In this document: positions 1-8,069 of the stretch, piece after piece
How positions within the stretch are numbered: the stretch's first letter is position 1
How the letters are laid out: every line of letters starts with the position of its first letter
Program-made: the position numbers and the translations under genes
Notes under the pieces: generated by a model
Seen by the model: the letters and a program-made list of their open reading frames with translations, nothing else
Database searches by the model: none
Told to the model about the DNA's origin: nothing
Source of the DNA: JACVRM01 sp963817375
GTDB taxonomy: Bacteria; Actinomycetota; Thermoleophilia; Gaiellales; Gaiellaceae
Reading direction: 5' to 3'
DNA length: 64,000 bases
NCBI GenBank assembly: GCA_963817375.1
Contig: CAWFOB010000001.1
Location: 558,001-622,000 of the forward strand

Positions 1-406
1 TCGCCGCCGCGTCGTCGCTCTCGTCGATGTGCAGGTCGGCGTCGTCGCTGCCGCCCGGCAGGTACGGAAGGGTGCTCGCGGCGCCGTAGCGGATCGGCCC
101 CTCGACCGCCTTGGCGTAGGGGTCGATGAGCAGCTTGGCGGGGTTGAAGCGGTGGCCCTGCTCGGGCGCGTACGGGCCGTGGACGCGATAGCCGTAGCGC
201 TGGCCCGGGCCGATGCCTGGCACGTAGCCGTGCCAGTTCCAGGCGGTGCGCTCGGTGAGCTCGACGCACGTCTCGGTGTCGTCGCCGTCGAACAGGCAGA
301 GCTCGACGCGCTCGGCGTTCTCGGAGAAGAGCGAGAAGTTCGTCCCGTTGCCGTCCCACATGGCGCCGAGCGGGAACGGCTTCCCGGGCCAGACCGGACT
401 GCTCAT
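1..406 (-). CDS. glgX: Glycogen debranching enzyme GlgX, N-terminal part (runs off left edge)
   Basis: About 135 N-terminal residues of a GlgX/TreX-type debranching enzyme, which cleaves alpha-1,6 branches of glycogen-type glucans. The minus-strand ATG is at 404-406 and the protein begins MSSPVWPGKPFPLGAMWDG. What is visible is the CBM48-like beta-sandwich (GTNFSLFSENAERVELC) and the FNPAKLLIDPYAKAV stretch that precedes the GH13 barrel in this family. The catalytic barrel lies outside the window, so activity cannot be judged. It is downstream of treZ in the same direction, with a repeat element between them. Family assignment rests on the N-terminal signature only; a TreX/isoamylase annotation would be equivalent. 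Confidence 0.85.
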   Translation of the reverse strand, partial: MSSPVWPGKPFPLGAMWDGNGTNFSLFSENAERVELCLFDGDDTETCVELTERTAWNWHGYVPGIGPGQRYGYRVHGPYAPEQGHRFNPAKLLIDPYAKAVEGPIRYGAASTLPYLPGGSDDADLHIDESDDAAA

Positions 407-571
407 CAGGGGCTGTCCCAGGGGCTGTCCCCGCAGGGGGCTGTCCCTCTTGCTGTCCCCGGGGCTGTCCCCGAAGGGGGCTGTCCCCCGTGTCCAGCCG
501 CGCCGGGATGGCTGACCAGTTCCCTGCCGACCACGAGGGACAGCCCCCGCTGACACGGGGACAGCCCCTTA
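407..571. repeat. GTCCCC inverted-repeat element, copy 1
   Basis: Intergenic element between treZ and glgX. Read on the minus strand it starts at the treZ stop codon (TAA, 569-571) with a 37-base box (532-568) that matches the other two copies at 34 of 37 positions and contains two GGGGCTGTCCC-type units. It ends with several inverted GGGGACAGCCCC units (about 407-490), so the two ends can pair into a long hairpin. This copy has extra tandem GGGGACAGCCCC units compared with copies 2 and 3. No coding capacity seen. The structure resembles a REPIN/MITE or a mobile terminator; no transposase is nearby. Confidence 0.85.
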
Positions 572-2105
572 CCGGTCACGCTGCAGCTCCGCCTGCTTGG
601 CATCAAAATCCGCCACCAGCGTGACGCCGCCGCGGCGCACCGTGAGCGTCCGGCTCGGCTCGTCCCAGCTCGCCTCGGCAGCGCGCGGCAGGTCGCGGCG
701 GAGCGCGATCAGCTCGCGGTAGAGCTCGCGCAGCTCCGGGTCGCCCTGGTGCGAGAGCTTCGACCGCTCGAACGTCTCGGGGTCCTGCGGGTCAGGGATC
801 CCTTCGCCCGAGAACGCGGTGAACGACTCGAACTCCTTGCGCCGGCCGAGGCGAGTTGCCTCGGCGATGGCGGGGTCGATGTGGTCGGTGAAGAACTGGA
901 ACGGCCGCCGCTCGCCGTACTCCTCGCCCATGAAGAGCAGCGGCGTCTCCGGCGCGAAGAGCGCGACCAGCGCGCGGATCCGCAGCTCATCCTCGGCGGG
1001 GCGATCGCCGAGCGCGCGGTTGCCGACCTGGTCGTGGTCCTGCGAGCAGACGATCAGGCGCTCGGCCGGCCGGCGCTCGAATTGCGCAGCGAGCCCGTCG
1101 CCGGAGCCGAACGCCGCGTAGTAGCCGTCGTGCTCGCCGGTCAGCAGGACGTGCAGGTGGTGGTGGAGCTCGTCCGCCCACTGCGCGTCGTGGCCCCACT
1201 CCTCGATCGGTCGCAGGTCGCCGACGGTGATCTCCGAGGTGACGAGCGCGGAGGGCCGCTCGGCGTGGACGCGCTCGGCGAGCTCGGCGAGGACGTAGTG
1301 CGGGCGCTCGTCGAAGATCGCGTGCGTCGCGTCGAGGCGCAGGCCGTCAAGGTGGAAGTCGCGAACCCACATGCAGGCGTTCTGGATCGCCCATTCGCGA
1401 ACGCCGTCCTCGGCGTAGTTGATCGCGTCGCCCCAGAACGTGTGGTGGCGGTCCGTGAAGTACGGGCCGAAGGCGGCGATCGCCTCCGATCCGGGGCCGA
1501 CATGGTTGTAGACGACGTCGAGCAGGACGCCGAGGCCGGCCGCGTGGGCGGCGTCGACGAGGCGCGCGAGCCCGTCGGGGCCGCCGTAGGCAGGGTGCGG
1601 CGCGTACGCGTACACGCCGTCGTAGCCCCAGCCGCGCTCGCCGGGAAACGTGGCGACGGGCATCAGCTCGATCGCCGTCACGCCCAGCTCGCGCAGGCCC
1701 TCGAGGTACGGGATCATGCCGTCGAACGTGCCCTGCTCCGAGAACGTGCCGACGTGCAGCTCGTAGACGACGAGGTCGCCGAGCGCGACGCCGTTCCAGC
1801 CACCGTCCGTCCAGCCGAAGCGGCTCGGGTCGACGACCTGCGACGGGCCGCGGATGCCCTCCGGCTGGAAGCGCGAGCACGGGTCCGGCCATGCCTGCCC
1901 GTCGAGGACGTAGCAGGTAGTCGTCGCCCGCGCCGGCCTCGACGATCGCCTCCCAGACGCCGTCGCCGGCCGAGACCAGCTCGTGGTCGCGCGTGCCTAC
2001 GCGGACGGCGGCGCGCGTGGCGCTCGGCGCCCAGACGCGGAACTCCACGCCCCCCTCAACGGGAGCGGCCCCGAAGGGCCGCCCGAGTGCTGCTGGTGCC
2101 GGCAA
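569..2105 (-). CDS. treZ: Maltooligosyltrehalose trehalohydrolase TreZ (frameshifted as sequenced)
   Basis: TreZ releases trehalose from the maltooligosyltrehalose end made by TreY from alpha-glucan. The protein starts at a TTG at 2103-2105 (MPAPAALGRPFGAAP) with the short N-terminal beta domain (GVEFRVWAPSATRAAVRVG), then a GH13 barrel with family motifs GLRLDATHAIFDE (nucleophile Asp), ALVTSEITVGDLR (acid Glu) and CSQDHDQVGNRA. Total length 512 codons is slightly short of the usual 560-600. The frame breaks near 1910-1917: GDDY continues as YVLDGQAWPDP only if one base (an extra C after CTG) is removed. Either a sequence error or a recent lesion; the sequence on both sides is well conserved. 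TreY is not in the window. Confidence 0.85.
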
Positions 2106-2174
2106 GGGCTCGACTCTACCCGCGTGCCGGGCGTGCGAATCCGCCCTTGACGCCCGCTCCGGGCGACAGCTATT

Positions 2175-2192
2175 TATCTAGTTCACTAGATA
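2175..2192. promoter_or_regulatory. Probable YtrA-type operator (palindrome)
   Basis: TATCTAG-TTCA-CTAGATA is an 18-base perfect dyad with 7-base arms, an AT-rich island in very GC-rich DNA, 24 bases before the start of the GntR/YtrA gene. YtrA-subfamily regulators bind dyads of this general form and repress their own operon, so this is the likely autoregulatory operator and it overlaps a plausible -10 region. It also sits in the divergent region with treZ. Confidence 0.6.
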
Positions 2193-2215
2193 AAGCGTCA
2201 AAGGCGGAGGAAGAA

Positions 2216-2608
2216 GTGATCGAGTTTCACCTCGAGGTCCGCTCGGGAGTCCCGACCTACCTCCAGCTCGTCCAGCAGGTCCGGCAGGCGATCCGGCTCG
2301 GGATCCTCCAGCCGGGCGACCAGCTCCCGACCGTGAAGGAAGTCGTGCGCAACCTGACGATCAACCCCAACACGGTGCTGCGCGCGTATCGCGAGCTCGA
2401 TCTCGAAGGGCTCGTGGAGGGCCGCCGCGGCGTCGGCACCTTCGTCGCCGACGGGGCCGCCCCGTACCCGCCCGACGACGTGAAGGAGCTGCGCACGGCG
2501 ATCGAGCGCTGGGTCGCGCGCGCACGCACCGCAGGCCTCGACAACGACGCCATCGCGGCACTTGTCTCCGACACGCTCCGGCCCGCGACGATCTCGAGGG
2601 TCGCATGA
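2216..2608 (+). CDS. GntR-family (YtrA subfamily) transcriptional regulator
   Basis: 130-aa regulator. Start GTG 2216-2218 chosen because a strong ribosome site (GGCGGAGGAAG) ends four bases upstream; longer frames upstream lack family similarity. Residues about 1-70 are the winged-helix GntR domain (SGVPTYLQLVQQVRQAIRLG, then NPNTVLRAYRELDLEGLVEG); the tail of about 50 residues is the short helical dimerisation region of the YtrA subfamily, with no ligand-binding FCD/UTRA domain. It overlaps the downstream ABC ATPase by the ATGA of 2605-2608, the classic YtrA-ABC arrangement. Probably represses the operon until an unidentified signal, often cell-envelope stress, is sensed. Confidence 0.85.
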   Translation: MIEFHLEVRSGVPTYLQLVQQVRQAIRLGILQPGDQLPTVKEVVRNLTINPNTVLRAYRELDLEGLVEGRRGVGTFVADGAAPYPPDDVKELRTAIERWVARARTAGLDNDAIAALVSDTLRPATISRVA

Positions 2609-3502
2609 GCGCTCTCTCCGCACGGGGACTCGGGAAGCGCTTCGGCTCGACCTGGGCGCTCCGCGACTGCACGCTCGAGATCCCGGGCGGCAGCGTGACC
2701 GCACTGGTCGGTCCGAACGGCGCCGGCAAGACGACGCTGCTCGCAGCTCGCCGTGGGCCTCATCCGGCCGACGACGGGCGACCTGCACGTGCTCGGCGTC
2801 GTGCCGCGCGACGAAGCGACCGCCCTGCTGCCGCGCGTCGCATTTGTCGCGCAGGACCACCCCCTGCACCGCAGGTTCTCTGTGCGCGACATCCTGGAGC
2901 TCGGGCGGCGGCTCAACCCGAGCTGGGACGGCGACATCGCCCGGGCGCGCGTCGAGCATCTCGGTATCCCGCTCGACCGCAAGATCGGAAAGCTCTCCGG
3001 CGGCCAGCAGTCGCAGATTGCGCTCACGCTTGCGCTGGCAAAGCGGCCCGAGCTGCTGCTTCTCGACGAGCCCGTCGCGTCGCTCGACCCGCTGGCGCGC
3101 CGCGAGTTCATGAGCACCGTGCTCGAGGTCGTGAGCGAGACCGGGATCAGCGTGATCCTGTCGTCGCACATCCTCGCCGACCTCGAGCGGGTCTGCGACC
3201 ACCTCGTCATCCTGTCCCAGGCGCGCACCGTGCTGGTGGGCGCGATCGACGACATCCTGGCCGAGCACCGGCTCGTGACCGGTCCGCGGGCGGACGCTTC
3301 GTCCGTGGCCCGAGGATCCGACGTCATCCGCGAGCGCCGCACCGAGCGGCAGACGTCGCTGCTCGTGCGGTCGGACGCGCATGTATACGACGCGCGCTGG
3401 GAGGCACACGAGGTCGATCTCGAGGAGATCGTGCTCGCGTACCTGGGCGCAGAGGTCGAGCCGGCCCCGGCGCGCGAGCTCGACGAGGCGATGGCGCGAT
3501 GA
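2605..3502 (+). CDS. ABC transporter ATP-binding protein (frameshifted as sequenced)
   Basis: ATPase of a two-component ABC-2 exporter coupled to the YtrA regulator. Walker A is VGPNGAGKTTLL (near residue 40), the signature LSGGQQSQIALTLALA, and Walker B LLLLDEPVASLDP; the H-loop is LSSHILADLE. The frame is broken near 2742: KTTLL must continue as QLAVGLIRPTTGDLHVLG, which needs removal of one C in CTGCTCGCAG. Joined length is 299 codons, normal for this family. Overlaps the permease start by ATGA (3499-3502), so the three genes are translationally coupled. Substrate unknown. Confidence 0.85.
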
Positions 3503-4456
3503 TCTGGGTGAGCTGGCGCGAGCAGCGCGCCGAGACGATCGTCGCGGCGCTCATTCTCGTCATCGTGGCGCTCGTGCTGCTGCCGTCGGGCCTCCACATG
3601 GCGTCGACGTACGACCACGACGGTCTTGCAGCGTGTGTCGGCGCGCATCCGTCGCCGGCGTGCTCCGAGGCCGTGTCCTCGTTCACGTCGCGCTTCGAGC
3701 GGATCGGCAACCTCATCGCCTGGTTCACGCTGGTCCCCGGCATCATCGGCGTCCTGCTGGCGGCGCCATTCGTGCTTCAGCTCGAGCACGGGACTTACCG
3801 GCTCGACTGGACGCAGAGCGTTTCCCCGCGCCGCTGGATCATGACGAAGCTCAGCCTCGCTGCCGGGGTCGCGCTGGCGATGTCGCTGGTGCTGATCGGG
3901 AACGTCACCTGGTGGCGAGGGCCCCTCATCAGCTTGCAGGGGCGCATGGAGAACAGCGTCTATGACTCCGTCGGCACCGTGCCACTCGGCTACACGCTGT
4001 TCGCGCTCGGGCTGGCGCTCGCGGTCGGCGTCGTCTGGCGCCGCACGGCGGCTGCCGTCCTGGTCGGGTTCGGCGCCTACTTCGCCGCCCGTATCTTCTT
4101 CGACCTCCAGCTCCGCACGCTGCTGTTTCCGCCGCGTGAGCTCACCTGGCGGGCGAGCACCGGCGACCCGCCAAGCCTGCATCACGCCTGGGTGATCACG
4201 GAGCGCCCGAGCGACCGGCTCGGGCACACCGTGTATCCGCACGTGACGCGCGAGCAGCTCGCGCACTGCGCGAACGGAACGCGGGTCGTGAAGGAGTGCC
4301 TGCTGACCAACTTCCATCCCGCGTTCATGCACGCCGTCTACGAGCCCGCGAGCCGGTTCTGGACGATGCAGCTCCTGGAGACGGGTCTCTTCGCCGCCGC
4401 CGCGATCGCGCTGATCGGCTTCGCCGCGCTGGTGGACCGACCGGCGCGCGGCCTGA
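3499..4456 (+). CDS. ABC-2 type permease, six TM segments (3' end uncertain)
   Basis: Membrane partner of the preceding ATPase, starting MIWVSWREQRAETIVAAL. About six hydrophobic segments are visible: residues ~12-33, 75-100, 115-138, 155-172, 175-195 and 293-315. Between the last two is a loop of about 100 residues carrying short conserved-looking segments (YPHVTREQLAHCANGTR). In the frame as given the gene would read on for 800 bases antisense through glgB; a stop at 4454-4456 in the +1 frame, directly before a terminator hairpin, is far more plausible and would need one extra base near 4430. I therefore end it at 4456. Function beyond export or envelope maintenance is unknown. Confidence 0.65.
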
Positions 4457-4462
4457 TCAGAC

Positions 4463-4492
4463 CTGAGTTAGTGGCGACAGCGACTGACTCAG
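4463..4492. terminator. Bidirectional terminator hairpin between convergent genes
   Basis: CTGAGTTAGTGGC (4463-4475), loop GACA, GCGACTGACTCAG (4480-4492): 13-base arms with two mismatches. It overlaps the glgB stop and follows the ABC permease. The arm GAGTTAGTGGC recurs in the hairpin after hppA (47842-47862). Confidence 0.6.
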
Positions 4493-6678
4493 ACGCGCGA
4501 GACGGGTGGCTTCGCCGGCTGCTCGTCCTCGGGGACGAACCACACGGTGCCGAGCGGCGGCAGCGTGATCTCCGCCGAGAACGGCTGGTCGTGCCACGGC
4601 ACGCCCTCGGCGCTGACCGCGCCCTGGTTGCCGACGTCCGAGCCGCCGTACAGCGCGGAGTCGCTGTTCAGCAGCTCGCGCCAGGCGCCGGCGCGCGGGA
4701 TCCCGACCCGGTAGCCGTAGCGCGGCACCGGCGAGAAGTTGCAGACGCACACGACCGGCCGCGTCTCCCCCGCGCCCAGGCGCGCGAAGGCGATGATGTT
4801 GTTACTTGCATCATTTGGTTCCAACCATTGGAACCCGGCCGGGTCGAAGTCGACCTCCCAGAGCGCCGCCTCGTCCTTGTAGATCCGGTTCAGGTCACGG
4901 ACGAGCGAGCGCACGCCGGCATGCCCGGGCTGCTCGAGCAGGTGCCAGTCGAGCGACCCCTCGGCGTCCCACTCGCGCTCCTGGGCGAGCTCGCCGCCCA
5001 TGAACAGCAGCTTCTTGCCGGGGTGCGCCCACATGTAGCCGTAGAGCGCGCGCAGGTTCGCCAGCCGCTGCCACCGGTCCCCCGGCATCTTCTGCAAGAG
5101 CGAGCCCTTGCCGTGCACGACCTCGTCGTGCGACAGCGGAAGGATGAAGTTCTCCGAGAACGCATAGACGAGGCTGAACGTCAGCGTGTGGTGGTGGAAC
5201 CGCCGGTAGACCGGGTCGCGCTGCATGTAGTCGAGCGTGTCGTGCATCCACCCCATGTTCCATTTGAAGCCGAAGCCGAGCCCGCCCAGGTAGGTCGGCC
5301 GTGAGACCCCCGGCCAGGCGGTCGACTCCTCGGCCGCGGAGATCACGCCGGGCTCGCGGGCGTAGACCATCTCGTTCAGCTCCTTGAGGAACGAGACCGC
5401 GTCCAGGTCCTCGCGGCCGCCGTACTGGTTGGGCACCCACTCGCCCGCCTGGCGCGAGTAGTCGAGGTAGAGCATCGAGGCGACGGCGTCGACCCGCAGG
5501 CCGTCCGCGTGGTACTCCCGCAGCCAGAACAGGGCATTCGAGAGCAGGAAGTTCCGCACCTCGCTGCGCCCGTGGTTGAACACCAGCGTGCCCCAGTCGG
5601 GGTGCGCGCCGCGGCGCGGGTCAGCGTGCTCGTAGAGCGCCGTGCCGTCGAAGCGGGCGAGCCCCCACTCGTCGCGCGGGAAGTGGCCGGGCACCCAGTC
5701 GAGCAGGACGCCGAGCCCGCGCTCGTGCAGGCGGTCGACGAACGCGCGGAAGTCGTCGGGCGAGCCGAACCGCGAGGTGGGCGCGTAGAAGCCCGTCACC
5801 TGGTAGCCCCACGAGCCCGAGAACGGGTGCTCCATCACGGGCATGAGCTCCACGTGGGTGAAGCCGAGATCGGAGGCGTAGTCGGCGAGCTCGTCCGCCA
5901 GCTCGAGGTACGACAGCGACCGGTTGCCCTCCAGCGGGTTGCGCCGCCAGGAGCCGAGGTGCACCTCGTAGATCGACATCGGCATGGCGTGCAGCGATTC
6001 CGCTAGGGCAGCTCGGCGTTCAAGCCACTGCTGGTCGGCCCACGCGTGGCTTGATTCGAACACCACTGATGCGTTTGCGGGCGGCACCTCGGTCGCCTGC
6101 GCGTAGGGGTCGGCCTTGAGGACGACGGAGCCGTCGGCGCGCCTGACGGCGAACTTGTAGCGCTCGCCGGGCGCTACCTCGGGCACGAAGAGCTCCCAGA
6201 GCCCCGTGCTCCCGAGCGACCGCATCGGATGGAGGCGCGGATCCCAGAGGTTGAAGTCGCCGACCACGCTGACGCCGTGCGCGTTCGGCGCCCAGAGCGC
6301 GAAGGCAGTGCCGGTGACGCCGTCGACCGCGCGCACGTGCGCGCCGAGCCGGTTCCAGAGCTCCTCGTGGCGGCCCTCGCCGGCGAGGTGCAGGTCGAGC
6401 TCGCCGAGGGTCGGCGCGAACGCGTACGGGTCGTGGACGGTGATGGTGTTGCCGTCCGGGTAGCGCACCTCGAGCTCGTAGCGGAGCGGCAGGCCGGCGT
6501 CGTCGACGACGCCCTCGAAGAGGCCCGGCTCGCCCGCCGGCTCGAGCTCGACCGGGTCGTGCCCCTCTGGCCGGGCGACGACCGAGACCGCATCGGGGCG
6601 GAACGCGCGGACGACCACGCCGCGGCCCGTCGGGTGCGCCCCGAGCGTGGCGTGCGGGTCGTGGAGCTCGATGGTCAT
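4489..6678 (-). CDS. glgB: 1,4-alpha-glucan branching enzyme GlgB
   Basis: 729 aa, typical full length for actinobacterial GlgB. N-terminal CBM48 beta-sandwiches occupy about 1-225 (including the GTAFALWAPNAHGVSVVGD motif), then the GH13 barrel with DGLRVDAVASM (nucleophile Asp397), VISAAEEST (acid Glu450) and LPLSHDEVVHGK (Asp518), then a C-terminal beta domain. It makes alpha-1,6 branches in linear alpha-glucan, here presumably the maltosyl polymer built by GlgE. Last gene of the glgE-treS-mak-glgB operon; its ATG overlaps the mak stop by four bases (6675-6678), indicating coupled translation. Confidence 0.96.
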   Translation of the reverse strand: MTIELHDPHATLGAHPTGRGVVVRAFRPDAVSVVARPEGHDPVELEPAGEPGLFEGVVDDAGLPLRYELEVRYPDGNTITVHDPYAFAPTLGELDLHLAGEGRHEELWNRLGAHVRAVDGVTGTAFALWAPNAHGVSVVGDFNLWDPRLHPMRSLGSTGLWELFVPEVAPGERYKFAVRRADGSVVLKADPYAQATEVPPANASVVFESSHAWADQQWLERRAALAESLHAMPMSIYEVHLGSWRRNPLEGNRSLSYLELADELADYASDLGFTHVELMPVMEHPFSGSWGYQVTGFYAPTSRFGSPDDFRAFVDRLHERGLGVLLDWVPGHFPRDEWGLARFDGTALYEHADPRRGAHPDWGTLVFNHGRSEVRNFLLSNALFWLREYHADGLRVDAVASMLYLDYSRQAGEWVPNQYGGREDLDAVSFLKELNEMVYAREPGVISAAEESTAWPGVSRPTYLGGLGFGFKWNMGWMHDTLDYMQRDPVYRRFHHHTLTFSLVYAFSENFILPLSHDEVVHGKGSLLQKMPGDRWQRLANLRALYGYMWAHPGKKLLFMGGELAQEREWDAEGSLDWHLLEQPGHAGVRSLVRDLNRIYKDEAALWEVDFDPAGFQWLEPNDASNNIIAFARLGAGETRPVVCVCNFSPVPRYGYRVGIPRAGAWRELLNSDSALYGGSDVGNQGAVSAEGVPWHDQPFSAEITLPPLGTVWFVPEDEQPAKPPVSRV

Positions 6679-8069
6679 TCCTCGAGCAGCCGCAGGATCC
6701 CGGCCACCGGGATACCGACCCAGTCCGGCCGGTGGTTGAGCTCGTAGCGCAGCTCGTATACCGCCTTCTCAAGCTCGAAGAGCGACAGGAGCCGGGCGAT
6801 CGCGTCCTGGCTCGAGGGGATCAGCGTCCGGTCCACGGTCTCGAAGTACCCGCCGAGGAACTCCTCACGCGCGTGCGTCTCCCAGCCGTCGGGGGCGCGC
6901 GCGCCGCCGGCCAGCTCCGCGGCGGAGGCGGCGTACGCGAACGAGCGCAGCATCCCCGCGACGTCCCGCAACGGCGAGCGCTTGCGCCGGCGCTCGGCGA
7001 GCGACCTGGCCGGCTCGCCCTCGAAGTCGAGGACGACCCAGTCGTCGCGCGCCCAGAGCACCTGGCCAAGGTGGTAGTCGCCGTGGTGGCGGATCATGCG
7101 GCCGGCCGGCCCGACATTCGAGATCTGCCGGAGCCGCTCGCGCACCTCCTCCCCGCGCCCGCGCACGGGCTCGAGCACGGGCAGGTCGGGCAGGTCGAGG
7201 AACAGCTGCTCGATCTCCTCGTCGACGGTGGCGACGAGCAGCGGGAGGGCCTCCTGGCTCGGCTCCTCGGGTGCGAACGCCGGGTCGGACGCGTCGGCCG
7301 CGAGGCAGGTGTGCATGGAGCCGGTGACCTGGCCGAGGCGCCGCATGAGCGGTGGGAACGAGCCCGGGTCGTTCTGGAGCGCGCCGAGCGCGAGCGCCCA
7401 GCCGTCGGGTGCGTCTGGGACGAATGCCTGGACGATCCCGAGCGTCGTGTTGAGCGGCCTGCCCACGTAGGCGTAGAAGCCGCCGAGCGGCGGGATGTTC
7501 TCGAAGCCGCGCTCGGTGAGGAAGCGCAGCATCTCGAGCTCCGGGTTGAGGCCGGCCTCGAGGCGGCGGTACACCTTGAGGATCAGCCGGTCGCCGAAGA
7601 TCACCGAGGTGTTCGACTGCTCGGCGTCCGAGCGGCGGGCGTCGCCGAGGTCACTGTCAAGCATCTCGCCGGCGACCGCGCGGAACTCGAAGATGCCTTC
7701 GCCTGCCTCCAGCGTCGCGTTCCGCGCCATCAGCCGGACGAGCTCGCGGGCCAGCGCCGGATCGGCCAGCGCGTCGTAGGCCGTGAAGCCGTCGGTCTCG
7801 CCGATCACGTCCTCGGCCCACTCCTCGCCGACGGACCGGAAGCCGAGCAGCAGCTGGTAGAGCTCGTGCGTCCCCGGCTGGAAGCGCACCTCGGCGAGCG
7901 CCGCGACGAGCAGCGGCGTCGCCTGGTGCAGCGTCGCCGCGTCCAGGACGTGCGCGTGGATGACCTCCTCGCTCTTCGCGCCGAACCAGCGCTGCGGCCG
8001 GACGAACTCGATCAGCCGCTCCTCCTCGAGCAGGTCGAGGTCGCCCGCCCGGATACGGTCGGCGATCAC
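6675..8069 (-). CDS. mak: Maltokinase (Mak/Pep2)
   Basis: 464 aa, full length for a stand-alone maltokinase that phosphorylates maltose (made from trehalose by TreS) to maltose-1-phosphate for GlgE. It has the eukaryotic-kinase-like fold: N-terminal cap with VRPQRWFGAKSEEV, phosphate-contacting SVIFGDRLILKVYRRLE, catalytic loop MIRHHGDYHLGQVLW and metal-binding VVLDFEGEPARS. In many actinobacteria this kinase is fused to TreS; here they are separate but overlap by four bases (8066-8069). Identification is strengthened by the neighbours. Confidence 0.93.
   Translation of the reverse strand: MIADRIRAGDLDLLEEERLIEFVRPQRWFGAKSEEVIHAHVLDAATLHQATPLLVAALAEVRFQPGTHELYQLLLGFRSVGEEWAEDVIGETDGFTAYDALADPALARELVRLMARNATLEAGEGIFEFRAVAGEMLDSDLGDARRSDAEQSNTSVIFGDRLILKVYRRLEAGLNPELEMLRFLTERGFENIPPLGGFYAYVGRPLNTTLGIVQAFVPDAPDGWALALGALQNDPGSFPPLMRRLGQVTGSMHTCLAADASDPAFAPEEPSQEALPLLVATVDEEIEQLFLDLPDLPVLEPVRGRGEEVRERLRQISNVGPAGRMIRHHGDYHLGQVLWARDDWVVLDFEGEPARSLAERRRKRSPLRDVAGMLRSFAYAASAAELAGGARAPDGWETHAREEFLGGYFETVDRTLIPSSQDAIARLLSLFELEKAVYELRYELNHRPDWVGIPVAGILRLLEE

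Noticed and set aside
407..571. Small open frames within the GTCCCC repeats as genes
   Set aside because: They encode only the repetitive GAVPL-type translation of the repeat and differ in every copy.
4457..5304. Extension of the ABC permease frame to 5304
   Set aside because: Would overlap glgB antisense for 800 bases past a terminator hairpin and loses membrane-protein character; a +1 error near 4430 explains it.
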